From Sphingobacterium sp. UBA4616 (GTDB lineage Bacteria; Bacteroidota; Bacteroidia; Sphingobacteriales; Sphingobacteriaceae): 64,000 nucleotides of DNA. Under the pieces are notes generated by a model. That model was not told where the DNA came from and searched no databases. It saw only the letters and a list, made by a program, of their open reading frames with translations. Position numbers and translations under genes: made by a program. Positions 17,714 through 27,103 of this stretch are shown here, one piece after another. Numbering within the stretch: position 1 is the first letter of the stretch; every line of letters starts with the position of its first letter. The stretch is from the NCBI GenBank assembly GCA_002386525.1, contig DGIS01000022.1:248001-312000 (forward strand), read 5' to 3'.

Positions 17714-19870
17714 ATGAAAAAGAAGTTTAGTATTATTTTCACTTTCCTTATAAGTGCCTTAAATCCTATGTTGGTGTTAGCTCAGCAAGGGACTAAAATT
17801 AATCGAGAAAATGTCGTTAAGAGGCATAACGTCTCCAATCGTGCTATGGATACTTTAGCATCACTAACCGTGGGGAATGGTACCTTTGCCTATACGGTCG
17901 ATGCTACAGGGATGCAATCTTTTCCGATCTATTACAAAAACGGAGTTTCTTTAGGAACACAGTCTGAGTGGGGTTGGGACGCATTTCCAAATACTAAGAA
18001 CTATAAATTTGAGGAAACCTTACAATCTTACGACTTTAACAACGAAGGCCGGAGTGCAAAATATAGTGTGCAGCTGAAAGAGCCAGCGCGTAATGCCGGT
18101 GCAGTAAACTATTTCAGAGAAAACAAACATCGCCTGCAATTAGGGAACGTGGGGTTGGAGCTGTATCTAAAAAATGGCCAACGGGCTACGGTCAAGGATA
18201 TTGAAGGCATTCGGCAGGAATTAAATCTCTGGACCGGTATTATTACCAGTGAATTTCGCATAGAGGGAGAGCCAATTGCCGTAAAAACGGCCGCATATCA
18301 AGGAAGTGACCGTATTGCTGTACATGTTGTTTCTCCATTAATCGCACAGCAAAGGCTTAAAATATTTATACAGTATCCGTATCCCAGCGGGAAATTTTTG
18401 GATGAAGGGACTAATTATGATCAGGCGGATAACCATCAAACCACCATCATCAATCAATCGTCAAATGGTGCAGTGATAAATCATCAGTTACAGGGCACAA
18501 GTTATGTTACAAAACTGAATTACTCCCAAGGAACCCTAAAAAATAAGGCTTCGCATTACTTTGTTTACCAACCCGCTAGTACACTGGGAGAGTTTGATTT
18601 TTCATTTGGGTTTGCAGAAACAAACAACGTTGACAAAGGTGAGTATGGGTTTACGGAAGCTGCTGCCGAAAGTACCGATACCTGGAAGCGTTTTTGGGAA
18701 AGCGGTGCTGCCGTTGATTTTGCAGGAAGTACAGATCCCAGAGCCAATGAATTAGAAAGAAGAGTGGTGCTTTCTCAATACCTGACAAAGGTACAGTGTG
18801 GTGGAAGCAATCCACCCCAAGAAACAGGTCTTACTTTTAATAGTTGGTATGGAAAGCCGCACACGGAAATGCATTGGTGGCATGCCGTACATTTTGCATT
18901 ATGGGGGCGATCAGACATGATGGAAAAAACATTAGACTATTATTTTAGGACTTTTAAAAAGGCCAGGGCACTGGCCGAGCGGCAAGGCTATCAAGGCGTT
19001 CGATGGATTAAAATGTCTGACAACGATGGCCATGAAAGTCCCTCATCTGTAGCTGCTTTTTTAGTTTGGCAACAGCCTCATATCATTTACATGACCGAAT
19101 TGGCATACCGTGACAAAAAGAGCCTGGATGTCTTGAAAAAATACAAGAACTTGGTATTTGCAACGGCTGATTTTATGGCTGACTTTGCCCATTATGATCG
19201 GGTAACAGGTCGCTATAATATCGGAAAGGGAGTTATTCCGGCGCAAGAAGTATTTAAAGCTTCCGAAACACTGAACCCTACTTATGAGGTTGCTTATTGG
19301 GATTGGGCGCTGCGTATCGCCCAACAATGGAAGGAGCGTCTGGGAGAACCAAGGGTGGCAAAATGGGATGAAGTTATTGACAAATTAGCTCCCTTACCAA
19401 TGAAAGACAACTGCTACCTGGCCACGGAAACTGCGCCCGATTCTTATACTTACGATCGATGGATGACAGACCATCCTGCGGTACTCGGTGCATTGGGCAT
19501 GGTTCCTGAATCCGCGAAGCTAAATAAAGATGTGATGAAAAATACGCTGGATGTCATTTGGAAGAAATGGCATTGGGAAAAAACCTGGGGATGGGATTTC
19601 CCGATGACGGCCATGAATGCTGCTCGTCTAAATCTTCCCAATAAAGCACTTGATGCACTATTTATGAATGTCCAAACCAATACCTATCTCAAAAATGGTC
19701 ATAATTACCAAGATGGACGGCTCAGAATCTATCTGCCCGGCAATGGCGGTGTGTTAACAACCGTTGCGATGATGCTTGAAGGTTGGGATGCGTCCACAGG
19801 TGATCTTCCTGGATTTCCAAAAGATGGTTCATGGGTTATAAAAAAAGAAGGATTTAAAAAAATGCCTTAA
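17714..19870 (+). CDS. (alpha/alpha)6-barrel glycosidase-like protein, GH65-type
   Basis: A 718-residue exported protein (signal peptide about 1-24, ending LVLAQQ). The N-terminal third is beta-rich. The remainder is helical with conserved aromatic and acidic clusters typical of six-hairpin glycosidases: WYGKPHTEMHWWHAVHFALW near residue 382, KMSDNDGHESPSS near 435, DSYTYDRWMTDHPAVLGALG near 576 and EKTWGWDFPMTAMNAARL near 622. This architecture resembles GH65 and neighbouring clan GH-L families, but I cannot tell whether it is a hydrolase or a phosphorylase, nor name the sugar. The gap to the preceding gene is 86 nt, and no terminator lies between them. Confidence 0.6.
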   Translation: MKKKFSIIFTFLISALNPMLVLAQQGTKINRENVVKRHNVSNRAMDTLASLTVGNGTFAYTVDATGMQSFPIYYKNGVSLGTQSEWGWDAFPNTKNYKFEETLQSYDFNNEGRSAKYSVQLKEPARNAGAVNYFRENKHRLQLGNVGLELYLKNGQRATVKDIEGIRQELNLWTGIITSEFRIEGEPIAVKTAAYQGSDRIAVHVVSPLIAQQRLKIFIQYPYPSGKFLDEGTNYDQADNHQTTIINQSSNGAVINHQLQGTSYVTKLNYSQGTLKNKASHYFVYQPASTLGEFDFSFGFAETNNVDKGEYGFTEAAAESTDTWKRFWESGAAVDFAGSTDPRANELERRVVLSQYLTKVQCGGSNPPQETGLTFNSWYGKPHTEMHWWHAVHFALWGRSDMMEKTLDYYFRTFKKARALAERQGYQGVRWIKMSDNDGHESPSSVAAFLVWQQPHIIYMTELAYRDKKSLDVLKKYKNLVFATADFMADFAHYDRVTGRYNIGKGVIPAQEVFKASETLNPTYEVAYWDWALRIAQQWKERLGEPRVAKWDEVIDKLAPLPMKDNCYLATETAPDSYTYDRWMTDHPAVLGALGMVPESAKLNKDVMKNTLDVIWKKWHWEKTWGWDFPMTAMNAARLNLPNKALDALFMNVQTNTYLKNGHNYQDGRLRIYLPGNGGVLTTVAMMLEGWDASTGDLPGFPKDGSWVIKKEGFKKMP

Positions 19871-20030
19871 TAGATGATATAGAAAATAAGAACGATGGCC
19901 AAAGGATAGTGTCCCCTTTGAAAAGCACCGATAGCCTCTGAGTATCAATGTGTCGTTTGGACATATAGCAGTACAGTGCAGGATGATGAAACCGGTTGCA
20001 TTGTGTAATATTGAATCAACCAATATGATA

Positions 20031-20043
20031 CAATTATAAACCC
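20031..20043 (+). promoter_or_regulatory. Leader motif CAATTATAAACCC before PL1
   Basis: Second copy of the short leader motif, 36 nt before the pectate lyase start codon. It is identical to the copy at 21561 over its first 12 bases. Confidence 0.4.
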
Positions 20044-20079
20044 AAAAGCTAACGCGAGTTGGCTTGAAAATTCATTATT

Positions 20080-21531
20080 ATGAAAAGAAGGTGTCTATTT
20101 TCTTTTGGCGCTTTGGCTATGATATTTATTTCTTGCGCTAAAGAAGGGCTTATTTCAAAGCTGGACTGGATTGAATGGATAGCGCACAATGCCACAGCAG
20201 ACGGTTCTGAATTAGTAGCTTTCCCTGGAGCAGAGGGCTTCGGCCGTTTTGCGAAAGGCGCAAGAGCAGCAATCACGCCAAGCGTCTACTTTGTGACGAA
20301 TCTGAATGACAGCGGACCAGGCTCTTTTCGGGATGCAGTCAGCAAACCAGGACGTTTCGTTTTATTCAAGGTTGCTGGGATTGTTTACCTCAAATCGAAT
20401 GTATCCATTGCAGCACATACGACAATTGCAGGTCACACCGCTCCAGGACAGGGCATTGTACTCTATGGAAGAAAGGTCTCTTTTACAGGATCAAATGAAA
20501 CGATAGCACGTTTTCTTCGCATTAGGCTTGGAGCCAATGCAGGGGCAGGAAAAAATGATGATGCTTCTGGTATTGCAAATGGAAAAAATATCATGCTCGA
20601 TCATATGTCTTTCTCTTGGGGCTTAGATGAGGTATTTTCTATTAATTGGGATAATAAAGGAAATGAACCGGATAGTATCACCATTCAAAATTCGATTATT
20701 GGTCAAGGCCTGCAGCGCCATAATCATTCCGCTGGCGGATTGATACAGACTAGTGGAAAAATATCGATTATCAGATCCCTTTATCATAGTAACAAAACTA
20801 GAAATCCAAAAGTCAAAGGAGTCAACGAATTTGTGAACAATGTTGTCTATAACTTTGGGAATGCAAATACAACCTATCCGGATCATGCAATATCTGCCGA
20901 TGCCTATATTCTAGGAGGAGAATCCTCCGGGGAGTCTAATGTGACCATATTGAACAATTATTTTGTTGGTGGGCCGTCAACACCCAAGACCAAAACAACT
21001 CCCTTCTCGCGAGGAAACGGCAACTTTAACCTCTATCAGTCGGGTAATTACTTTGATAACAATCAAAATGGAATATTGGACGGGCAACGCATTGAAGCGA
21101 ATGAAATTTGGTACCCGGGCATTGCCGCAGAGAATTTTAAAACCATCGACGTTTACACGGCCTATCCCTCTGTGAGACCAAAATTAAGTGCCAAAGATGC
21201 CTATACCTACCTGATCAATAACGTCGGTGCCATATTGCCCCAAAGAGACCAAGTAGATGCTTTTTTAGTCACTGAGCTACAAAGTAAAGGAACTTTGGGA
21301 TTTTATACCTATCGGGAATCTGACCTTCCCCTGGAAAATGGCGGTTTAGGTTATTATGAGAGCGCAGATATCCCGTTGGATTCGGATGGAGATGGAATAC
21401 CGGATGAATGGGAGGAAAAGTTAAAGCTGGACAAAAACAATCGTGCGGATGCACTGCAATTAAGTACTCAGCAGTTGTTCAAAGGTTATCTCAATCTCGA
21501 AGCCTATTTGATCCTGCTTGCTCAGAAATAA
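20080..21531 (+). CDS. PL1-type pectate lyase lipoprotein
   Basis: A 483-residue lipoprotein (lipobox FISC, Cys19) with a right-handed beta-helix. The start VAFPGAEGFGRFAKGARA followed by VYFVTNLNDSGPGSFRDAV is typical of Bacteroidota PL1 lyases. NIMLDHMSFSWGLDEVF and a later SLYHSNKTRNPKV segment provide the calcium-binding aspartates and the Arg expected at the active centre. The C-terminus has DSDGDGIPDEWEE, a calcium-loop/EF-hand-like element common in this group. It would cleave polygalacturonate by beta-elimination; the lipid anchor places it on the outer membrane, perhaps cell-exposed. A 209-nt gap precedes it, without a clear terminator or promoter. Confidence 0.88.
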   Translation: MKRRCLFSFGALAMIFISCAKEGLISKLDWIEWIAHNATADGSELVAFPGAEGFGRFAKGARAAITPSVYFVTNLNDSGPGSFRDAVSKPGRFVLFKVAGIVYLKSNVSIAAHTTIAGHTAPGQGIVLYGRKVSFTGSNETIARFLRIRLGANAGAGKNDDASGIANGKNIMLDHMSFSWGLDEVFSINWDNKGNEPDSITIQNSIIGQGLQRHNHSAGGLIQTSGKISIIRSLYHSNKTRNPKVKGVNEFVNNVVYNFGNANTTYPDHAISADAYILGGESSGESNVTILNNYFVGGPSTPKTKTTPFSRGNGNFNLYQSGNYFDNNQNGILDGQRIEANEIWYPGIAAENFKTIDVYTAYPSVRPKLSAKDAYTYLINNVGAILPQRDQVDAFLVTELQSKGTLGFYTYRESDLPLENGGLGYYESADIPLDSDGDGIPDEWEEKLKLDKNNRADALQLSTQQLFKGYLNLEAYLILLAQK

Positions 21532-21560
21532 ATATAGTTTAGTTCCCGATCATCAAACTC

Positions 21561-21573
21561 CAATTATAAACCA
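21561..21573 (+). promoter_or_regulatory. Leader motif CAATTATAAACCA before FAS1-a
   Basis: Third copy of the leader motif. It directly abuts the ATG of the 12-codon micro-ORF described next, just as the GH28 copy abuts the GH28 start codon. Confidence 0.4.
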
Positions 21574-21612
21574 ATGCCAGTATTAACAAATTGGCACATT
21601 AAATTTTTATGA
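21574..21612 (+). CDS. Possible 12-codon leader ORF coupled to FAS1-a
   Basis: The ATG at 21574 opens a frame coding MPVLTNWHIKFL and stopping at TGA 21610-21612, which overlaps the FAS1-a start codon as ATGA. The overlap and the leader motif right before the ATG suggest translational coupling. Such a short frame can arise by chance, so the call is weak. Confidence 0.3.
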   Translation: MPVLTNWHIKFL

Positions 21613-23807
21613 AAAGACTATTCATCTATGTTATTAGTGTCTTTTTAGCCTGTACATATTCCTGCTCCAAAAAGGAACTTGTATCGCACTATGAGAGACC
21701 AGATTGGCTGAAAGGCAATGTGTGGGAGGTTTTGGACAATCGCAAAGAATTTACCATTTTTTTAAAAGCGGTTGAACGTGCTGGTTTTAAAGAAATATTG
21801 AATGGCAAAACAATTGTATCTGTCTTTGCGCCCAGCGACCCTGTGTTTTTAAGCTATCTGAAGGATAGAAACCTGCCCTCGATAGATCAAATCCCAATCC
21901 ACGAACTAAAAAAAATGATCGGTTACCATCTGATCTATTATTCGTACGATAAAAATAGACTGATGAATTATCAACCGCAGGGGAGTCAAAATCTGCAACC
22001 AGCTTTTGCAGGACTGTATTACAAACACCGCAGCAGAAGTCAAGATTCCATCAGTGAAGAAATGGATGTAACCGATGGAATTGTCAAAAAAGTATATCAT
22101 AAAGACAGGTTTGTTCCAGTTCTTTCTGCGATCCATTTTCAAACTAAAGGAATTGATGCAAAGCAGAATTATGAATATTTTTTTGGAGCAGATAGCTGGT
22201 CAGGAACAACTGGTTTTAATGTCTCGAATGCAGGAATTACGGAATATGATATTCCTGCAGATAATGGTTATGTGTATGTGATCGATCAGGTAATTGCGCC
22301 CTTACCTACTGTTTATGAACGATTGGATCATAGTACAGCCTACAAGGATTTCTTGGCTGTTTACGACCGTTTTCGAACTTACACGTATGACGAACAGGCG
22401 AGTATGAATTATGCAGCTGCAGGAGAGTCCTTATTTTTAGTTCACCATGGTGCTTTACCTGCGATTGCTTCGGAATGGTCATATAATGGTGAGTCAGGTA
22501 CTCCAGACTATGCCAATCTTGGCGATCTTTCCTATAAAGCGTTTAATGTATTTGCGCCCAATAACCAAGCATTGTCGACTTTCTTTAATCAATATTTTAA
22601 ATCATATTATCCGTCGATGAAGGAGGTAGATATGTTGCCTTTGGCAATGATGCTACGTAACCACGTATACGCTGGAAATATAGTCTTTCCTGCTGAGATC
22701 GGTAAGAATCCCGATATCAAAACAGTCGATGGAATTCCTATTGTTTTCAATACTCAGTCGGACGTAGGAGATAAAGCGATTGCCTCTAATGGAACATTCT
22801 ATGGGTTAAATAAAGTGTTAATTCCGGAAGCTTTTAATAGTGTGACTGGCCCCGTGTTGGTCAATCCAAAATACAAAATTTTCATGTACATGCTCCATAA
22901 CTCGGGTATGTTCAAAACACTCACGAGCAAAGATATACGTTACACACTGTTGATTCCTTCCGATGAAGAAATACTCAGTACGCTTTATGGCGATAGTTAT
23001 ATCTTCTGGAATGAAGGTAACCCCTTTGTATTTGGAGACGAAGAAATCCAAATTCAAAATAACGACGGTGTTAAGGTGGCAATGTCGCAACGGCAACAGG
23101 AACTTTTTGTTTCGGACCATATTGTATATGATGATATCACAAGTTTATCTGCTGCCAAAGTTTACCGCACCCGGAATCCATACAACTATATCTTCACGAA
23201 AAATGGCAACTTATATTCAACAGCGACATACAATAGCAACGAGCCTGTATCTGTGTTGCCACTTGCAGGCAATTGGTATAATGGGAAAAGTTATGAAGTA
23301 GCGCAAACGGTACTGGGTGAAACGCGGACTATTAAGTTTACACTGATTGGCGCTGAAACAAGTAGCAATCCGCTAAATAAATATGCCGAATTTTCGAAGT
23401 TATTGGCTAAAGCAGGGATGATAGATGCAGGCAGCTCGCTGTCCTTTCTTTTTGGCAATCGTTTTATTCTGTTCGCCCCGGATAATGCCACAGTGTTGTC
23501 GGGCCTAGCTGCGGGCCTGATTCCAACAGAGAAGACAGCCTTGGCAGAATATCTTAAATCTTATTTTGTTTCCGTATCCGACAATTCTATTGGCGATTAT
23601 CCTTTCCCCGGTTTCGGTGTTCAGGGAACCTGGAATACCACACGAAGAACAGGGTATAACCTTTATCGGCAAATTACCCTAATGGATTATGGGACGGGAC
23701 TGAGTTTGGAAGATTCAGATGGGACGCACATTTCAATCGTAGACTATCTGCCACAAGTATTTAATGATGGAGCTGTCTATCATATCAACAAACTTTTAAA
23801 GCCATAA
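21609..23807 (+). CDS. Four-repeat fasciclin (FAS1) domain surface lipoprotein, FAS1-a
   Basis: A 732-residue lipoprotein (lipobox TYSC, Cys19, then SKKEL). I see four FAS1-like repeats at about residues 35-230, 235-415, 418-575 and 580-732. Each has the FAS1 pattern of a helix, a TVFAPS-type strand and an HxxxY-type helix: TIVSVFAPSDPVFLSYL and MIGYHLIYYS; FNVFAPNNQAL and RNHVYAG; YTLLIPSDEEIL and VSDHIVYDD; FILFAPDNATVL. FAS1 domains mediate adhesion to proteins or glycans. Here the gene heads the SusC3/SusD3 cluster, so a surface glycan-binding role is inferred. No catalytic motif is visible. Confidence 0.85.
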   Translation: MKRLFIYVISVFLACTYSCSKKELVSHYERPDWLKGNVWEVLDNRKEFTIFLKAVERAGFKEILNGKTIVSVFAPSDPVFLSYLKDRNLPSIDQIPIHELKKMIGYHLIYYSYDKNRLMNYQPQGSQNLQPAFAGLYYKHRSRSQDSISEEMDVTDGIVKKVYHKDRFVPVLSAIHFQTKGIDAKQNYEYFFGADSWSGTTGFNVSNAGITEYDIPADNGYVYVIDQVIAPLPTVYERLDHSTAYKDFLAVYDRFRTYTYDEQASMNYAAAGESLFLVHHGALPAIASEWSYNGESGTPDYANLGDLSYKAFNVFAPNNQALSTFFNQYFKSYYPSMKEVDMLPLAMMLRNHVYAGNIVFPAEIGKNPDIKTVDGIPIVFNTQSDVGDKAIASNGTFYGLNKVLIPEAFNSVTGPVLVNPKYKIFMYMLHNSGMFKTLTSKDIRYTLLIPSDEEILSTLYGDSYIFWNEGNPFVFGDEEIQIQNNDGVKVAMSQRQQELFVSDHIVYDDITSLSAAKVYRTRNPYNYIFTKNGNLYSTATYNSNEPVSVLPLAGNWYNGKSYEVAQTVLGETRTIKFTLIGAETSSNPLNKYAEFSKLLAKAGMIDAGSSLSFLFGNRFILFAPDNATVLSGLAAGLIPTEKTALAEYLKSYFVSVSDNSIGDYPFPGFGVQGTWNTTRRTGYNLYRQITLMDYGTGLSLEDSDGTHISIVDYLPQVFNDGAVYHINKLLKP

Positions 23808-23851
23808 GCATGGTTTCATTCGCGTTGATTCATTACCATAAACTAAAATTC

Positions 23852-26800
23852 ATGAAGCTAAATATATTTTTAATCATTACCTGGATTGCTTTTGTACTGC
23901 CTGCTTATGGGCAGCGTGCAAAAGTCTTGACCGGTACTGTCCAAAGCGGACCAAACGCGCCTTTGGCAGCGGCTTCCGTCTATATCGAAAACAAAGATAA
24001 TCGGAGTTTGATGGGCGCTTCAACAGACAATTTAGGTCAATTCACCATTGGAGTTCCCGCCGGTGAAGGCCTAACTATTGTCGCTGCCTGTATAGGTTAT
24101 AAGACCACAAAAATTCCATTTAACGGGCAGAGCACTGTAATCATCAAGCTCGTTAAAGACGATCGTATGATTGACGAGGTTGTCGTTACAGGAGAGAAGG
24201 CCAATACAAAGAATAGCATGGGAATTAACTACCGCAATCAGGTTTCGGCAACTGAACGCTTTGACATGAAAGAGTTGGAAGCACTGCCTTTTGCTTCTAT
24301 TGAAAGTGGGCTACAAGGTCGGCTGGCGAATGTGGATATCGTGTCTAGCGCAGACCCCGGTGCAAGAAGCTCTATCCGGATTAGAGGGACATCCTCGTTG
24401 AATGGTAATTCAGAACCCTTAATCGTTGTTGATGGTGTTCCTTATCCTACCTCCATAGGTAGCGACTTTAATTTTTCCACCGCTAACGACGAAGATTTTG
24501 GTGGCCTAGTGAATATATCTCCTAACGATATCGAATCCATCGAAGTGTTAAAAGACGCCGCGGCTACAGCGATTTGGGGCTCTAAAGGCGCAAACGGCGT
24601 TTTACTCTTTACCACGAAAAAAGGACGTAAGGGTAAAACCCAATTTGCATTGTCCAGCAAATTGGATGTTAAGCGCGAAGCAGAAACAATCCCCATGTTA
24701 AATGGAGGACAATATGTCGCACTGGTACAGGATGCCATTTGGAATTCAGTGAATGATCTGGGCTATACTTCCGCGTTACCATACCTCAATTTACTCTATA
24801 ATACGAACGAAATTAAATATGATCCATCATGGGTCTATTTTAATGAGTATAATCAAAATACCAACTGGCTTGAACAAGTGACCCAAGTGGGACATTTCGA
24901 AGATAATTCTCTTTCGATTAGTGGCGGAGGAGATAAAGCCACCTACAGGCTGTCGCTAGGTTTTTTAAATGATGTGGGAACGACAAAAGGAACCAAACTG
25001 AATCGCTATAATTCACTGTTGAGTCTCAATTATAAATTCTCTAACAAGTTTAATGTTAATGCTGATATGTCCTATTCCATTAGTGATCGGAAGAATTTTT
25101 GGACGGGTGAAGATGTGAGTACGCCAAGAGGTATGGCAATGACAAAAATGCCAAATATGAGTCCTTACGTCATCGGAGAGGATGGTCAGTATACAGATCA
25201 ATATTTTACGCCAAGGATCAACTTTCAGGGTTCATTTGGCGACAATCAAATGTTCAATCCAGTAGCGATGGTGAATGAATCAATCAATAATACTGTCGGC
25301 GAGCAAGCAAGGGTCGTCTTTCGAGGGATCTATACTATTATTCCAGCGCTTCAATATATTGGTACAGTTGGATTTGATACCAGGTCAACAAAAAATCGAA
25401 AATATTTGCCGCAGGCTGTTACCGGAGTTATCTGGACCGACCCGTTCTTCAATAGGGGATCGGATATGCTGTCAGATGAGTTATACCTAAACACCGAGAA
25501 TAAATTTATATTCAATAAAAAGATAAAAGAGCATAGCATTGTTGCTACGGGCTTATTGCAGACAAATGAAGCACGAAAGTTTAGCTATGCCAGTGAGACA
25601 TCAGGCAACGCATCATCATCTTTAAGTGATCCAACCGCCGGCGGCGCCGTCGTGAATATGGGGTCGGGAAATTCTAAAACACGGAATATCGGTGCGATTT
25701 CCAGTTTGCATTACGCATATAAGGATCGTTATATCGTCAGTGGTACATACCGTTGGGAGGCCAACTCCAGTCTCTCGGCACAACATCGCTGGAAAGGGTT
25801 TCCTTCAATTGGCGCTGCCTGGCATCTCGGTGACGAAGAATTTATTAAAAAACTTGGTCTTATCAGTACGGCGAAACTTCGTTTTAGCTGGGGGAAAAGT
25901 GGAAATGCCCCTTCGGGCGCTTTCACCTATTTGGGCACGTTTCAGCCGCTCACGCCAGGTTATATTGATATGACTGCTGTGGGACCAGTATCCATTCAAT
26001 TGGATAATCTTAAATGGGAGACGATAACCCAAACTGATTTTGGTGTCGATCTCTCTTTCTTTAAAAATAGACTTCAATTTACGGGTGAGTTATATAATCG
26101 GGTGACCACAGACCTCCTACAAAAGGACGTGACATTACCTTCATCCACTGGTTTTGGTAAAATGCGGTACTACAATTCTGGCAAATTAGCCAATAAAGGC
26201 TGGGAATTGATTTTCAATGCTGAGGCAATCCGCTCCAAGGATTTTGGTCTCTCTGTTAATCTGAATGTGTCACGTAATAGAAATGAAGTTATTGTACTTC
26301 CCGATAACATGCAATTTGAGAACTACAACTTCGGTAATGGCAAATATGCGCATAAAATTATCGAAGGCAATCCAGTAGGCTCATTTTACGGCTACCATTA
26401 TCTCGGTGTATATCAGAACGAACAAGACACCTATGCCAAAGACCTGGACGGAAAAGTAATGTACGACCTACAGGGGCAACCTGTCTATATGGTAAATGGC
26501 AACAGGCGGGTATTTGCCGGCGATGCCAAATATCAGGATATCGACGGGAATGGTGTGATTAATCAATATGACATTGTCTATTTAGGAAATGCAATGCCCT
26601 TATTTACAATGGGGGGCGGGATAAACCTGCGTTACAAAGCTTTTGCGCTAAGTACTTTTTTGCACGGTAGATTTGGCCAAAAAGTAGTCAATCAGGTACG
26701 GATCAATACGGAGAATATGTATGGTACAGCTAACCAAAGTACCGCTGTACTTGGAAGGTGGCGCCAAGAGGGAGATGTTACAGATATACCACGGGCGCTA

Positions 26801-27091
26801 TATGGTGAAGGTTACAATTACTTAGGGTCGGACCGCTTTGTGGAGGATGCATCTTTTGTTAGGTTAAAAATGATCTCTCTCAAATATGCACTTCCTAAAA
26901 AAGTAATCGAAAGATGGGGATTGACCCGCTGTGAAATATTTACGACGGTTCAGGATGTCTTTACGTGGACTGATTATTCTGGTCAAGATCCAGAAGTCTC
27001 CCTCTCAAGTAATATTTATATGCTGAGCCAGGATAATGCAAGTACGCCACGTCCAAGACGCTTTGCCTTGGGGGTAAATGTAAACTTTTAA
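23852..27091 (+). CDS. SusC/RagA-type TonB-linked outer membrane transporter (pair 3)
   Basis: A SusC homolog of about 1079 residues. I chose the ATG at 23852, which starts a signal peptide ending PAYGQ; an in-frame ATG at 23810 adds 14 residues without signal character. Visible are the carboxypeptidase-regulatory-like domain (LTGTVQSGPNAPLAAASVYI), the linker MIDEVVVTGEKANTKNSMG, in which VGYG is replaced by TGEK, a plug with IESGLQGRLANVDIVSS, EPLIVVDGVPYP and IESIEVLKDAAATAIWGSKG, and a barrel ending LGVNVNF. The SusD3 start follows 12 nt later. Lying among the FAS1 lipoproteins suggests that these assemble with it. Confidence 0.93.
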   Translation: MKLNIFLIITWIAFVLPAYGQRAKVLTGTVQSGPNAPLAAASVYIENKDNRSLMGASTDNLGQFTIGVPAGEGLTIVAACIGYKTTKIPFNGQSTVIIKLVKDDRMIDEVVVTGEKANTKNSMGINYRNQVSATERFDMKELEALPFASIESGLQGRLANVDIVSSADPGARSSIRIRGTSSLNGNSEPLIVVDGVPYPTSIGSDFNFSTANDEDFGGLVNISPNDIESIEVLKDAAATAIWGSKGANGVLLFTTKKGRKGKTQFALSSKLDVKREAETIPMLNGGQYVALVQDAIWNSVNDLGYTSALPYLNLLYNTNEIKYDPSWVYFNEYNQNTNWLEQVTQVGHFEDNSLSISGGGDKATYRLSLGFLNDVGTTKGTKLNRYNSLLSLNYKFSNKFNVNADMSYSISDRKNFWTGEDVSTPRGMAMTKMPNMSPYVIGEDGQYTDQYFTPRINFQGSFGDNQMFNPVAMVNESINNTVGEQARVVFRGIYTIIPALQYIGTVGFDTRSTKNRKYLPQAVTGVIWTDPFFNRGSDMLSDELYLNTENKFIFNKKIKEHSIVATGLLQTNEARKFSYASETSGNASSSLSDPTAGGAVVNMGSGNSKTRNIGAISSLHYAYKDRYIVSGTYRWEANSSLSAQHRWKGFPSIGAAWHLGDEEFIKKLGLISTAKLRFSWGKSGNAPSGAFTYLGTFQPLTPGYIDMTAVGPVSIQLDNLKWETITQTDFGVDLSFFKNRLQFTGELYNRVTTDLLQKDVTLPSSTGFGKMRYYNSGKLANKGWELIFNAEAIRSKDFGLSVNLNVSRNRNEVIVLPDNMQFENYNFGNGKYAHKIIEGNPVGSFYGYHYLGVYQNEQDTYAKDLDGKVMYDLQGQPVYMVNGNRRVFAGDAKYQDIDGNGVINQYDIVYLGNAMPLFTMGGGINLRYKAFALSTFLHGRFGQKVVNQVRINTENMYGTANQSTAVLGRWRQEGDVTDIPRALYGEGYNYLGSDRFVEDASFVRLKMISLKYALPKKVIERWGLTRCEIFTTVQDVFTWTDYSGQDPEVSLSSNIYMLSQDNASTPRPRRFALGVNVNF

Positions 27092-27103
27092 AAAAAGGAA
27101 GTG

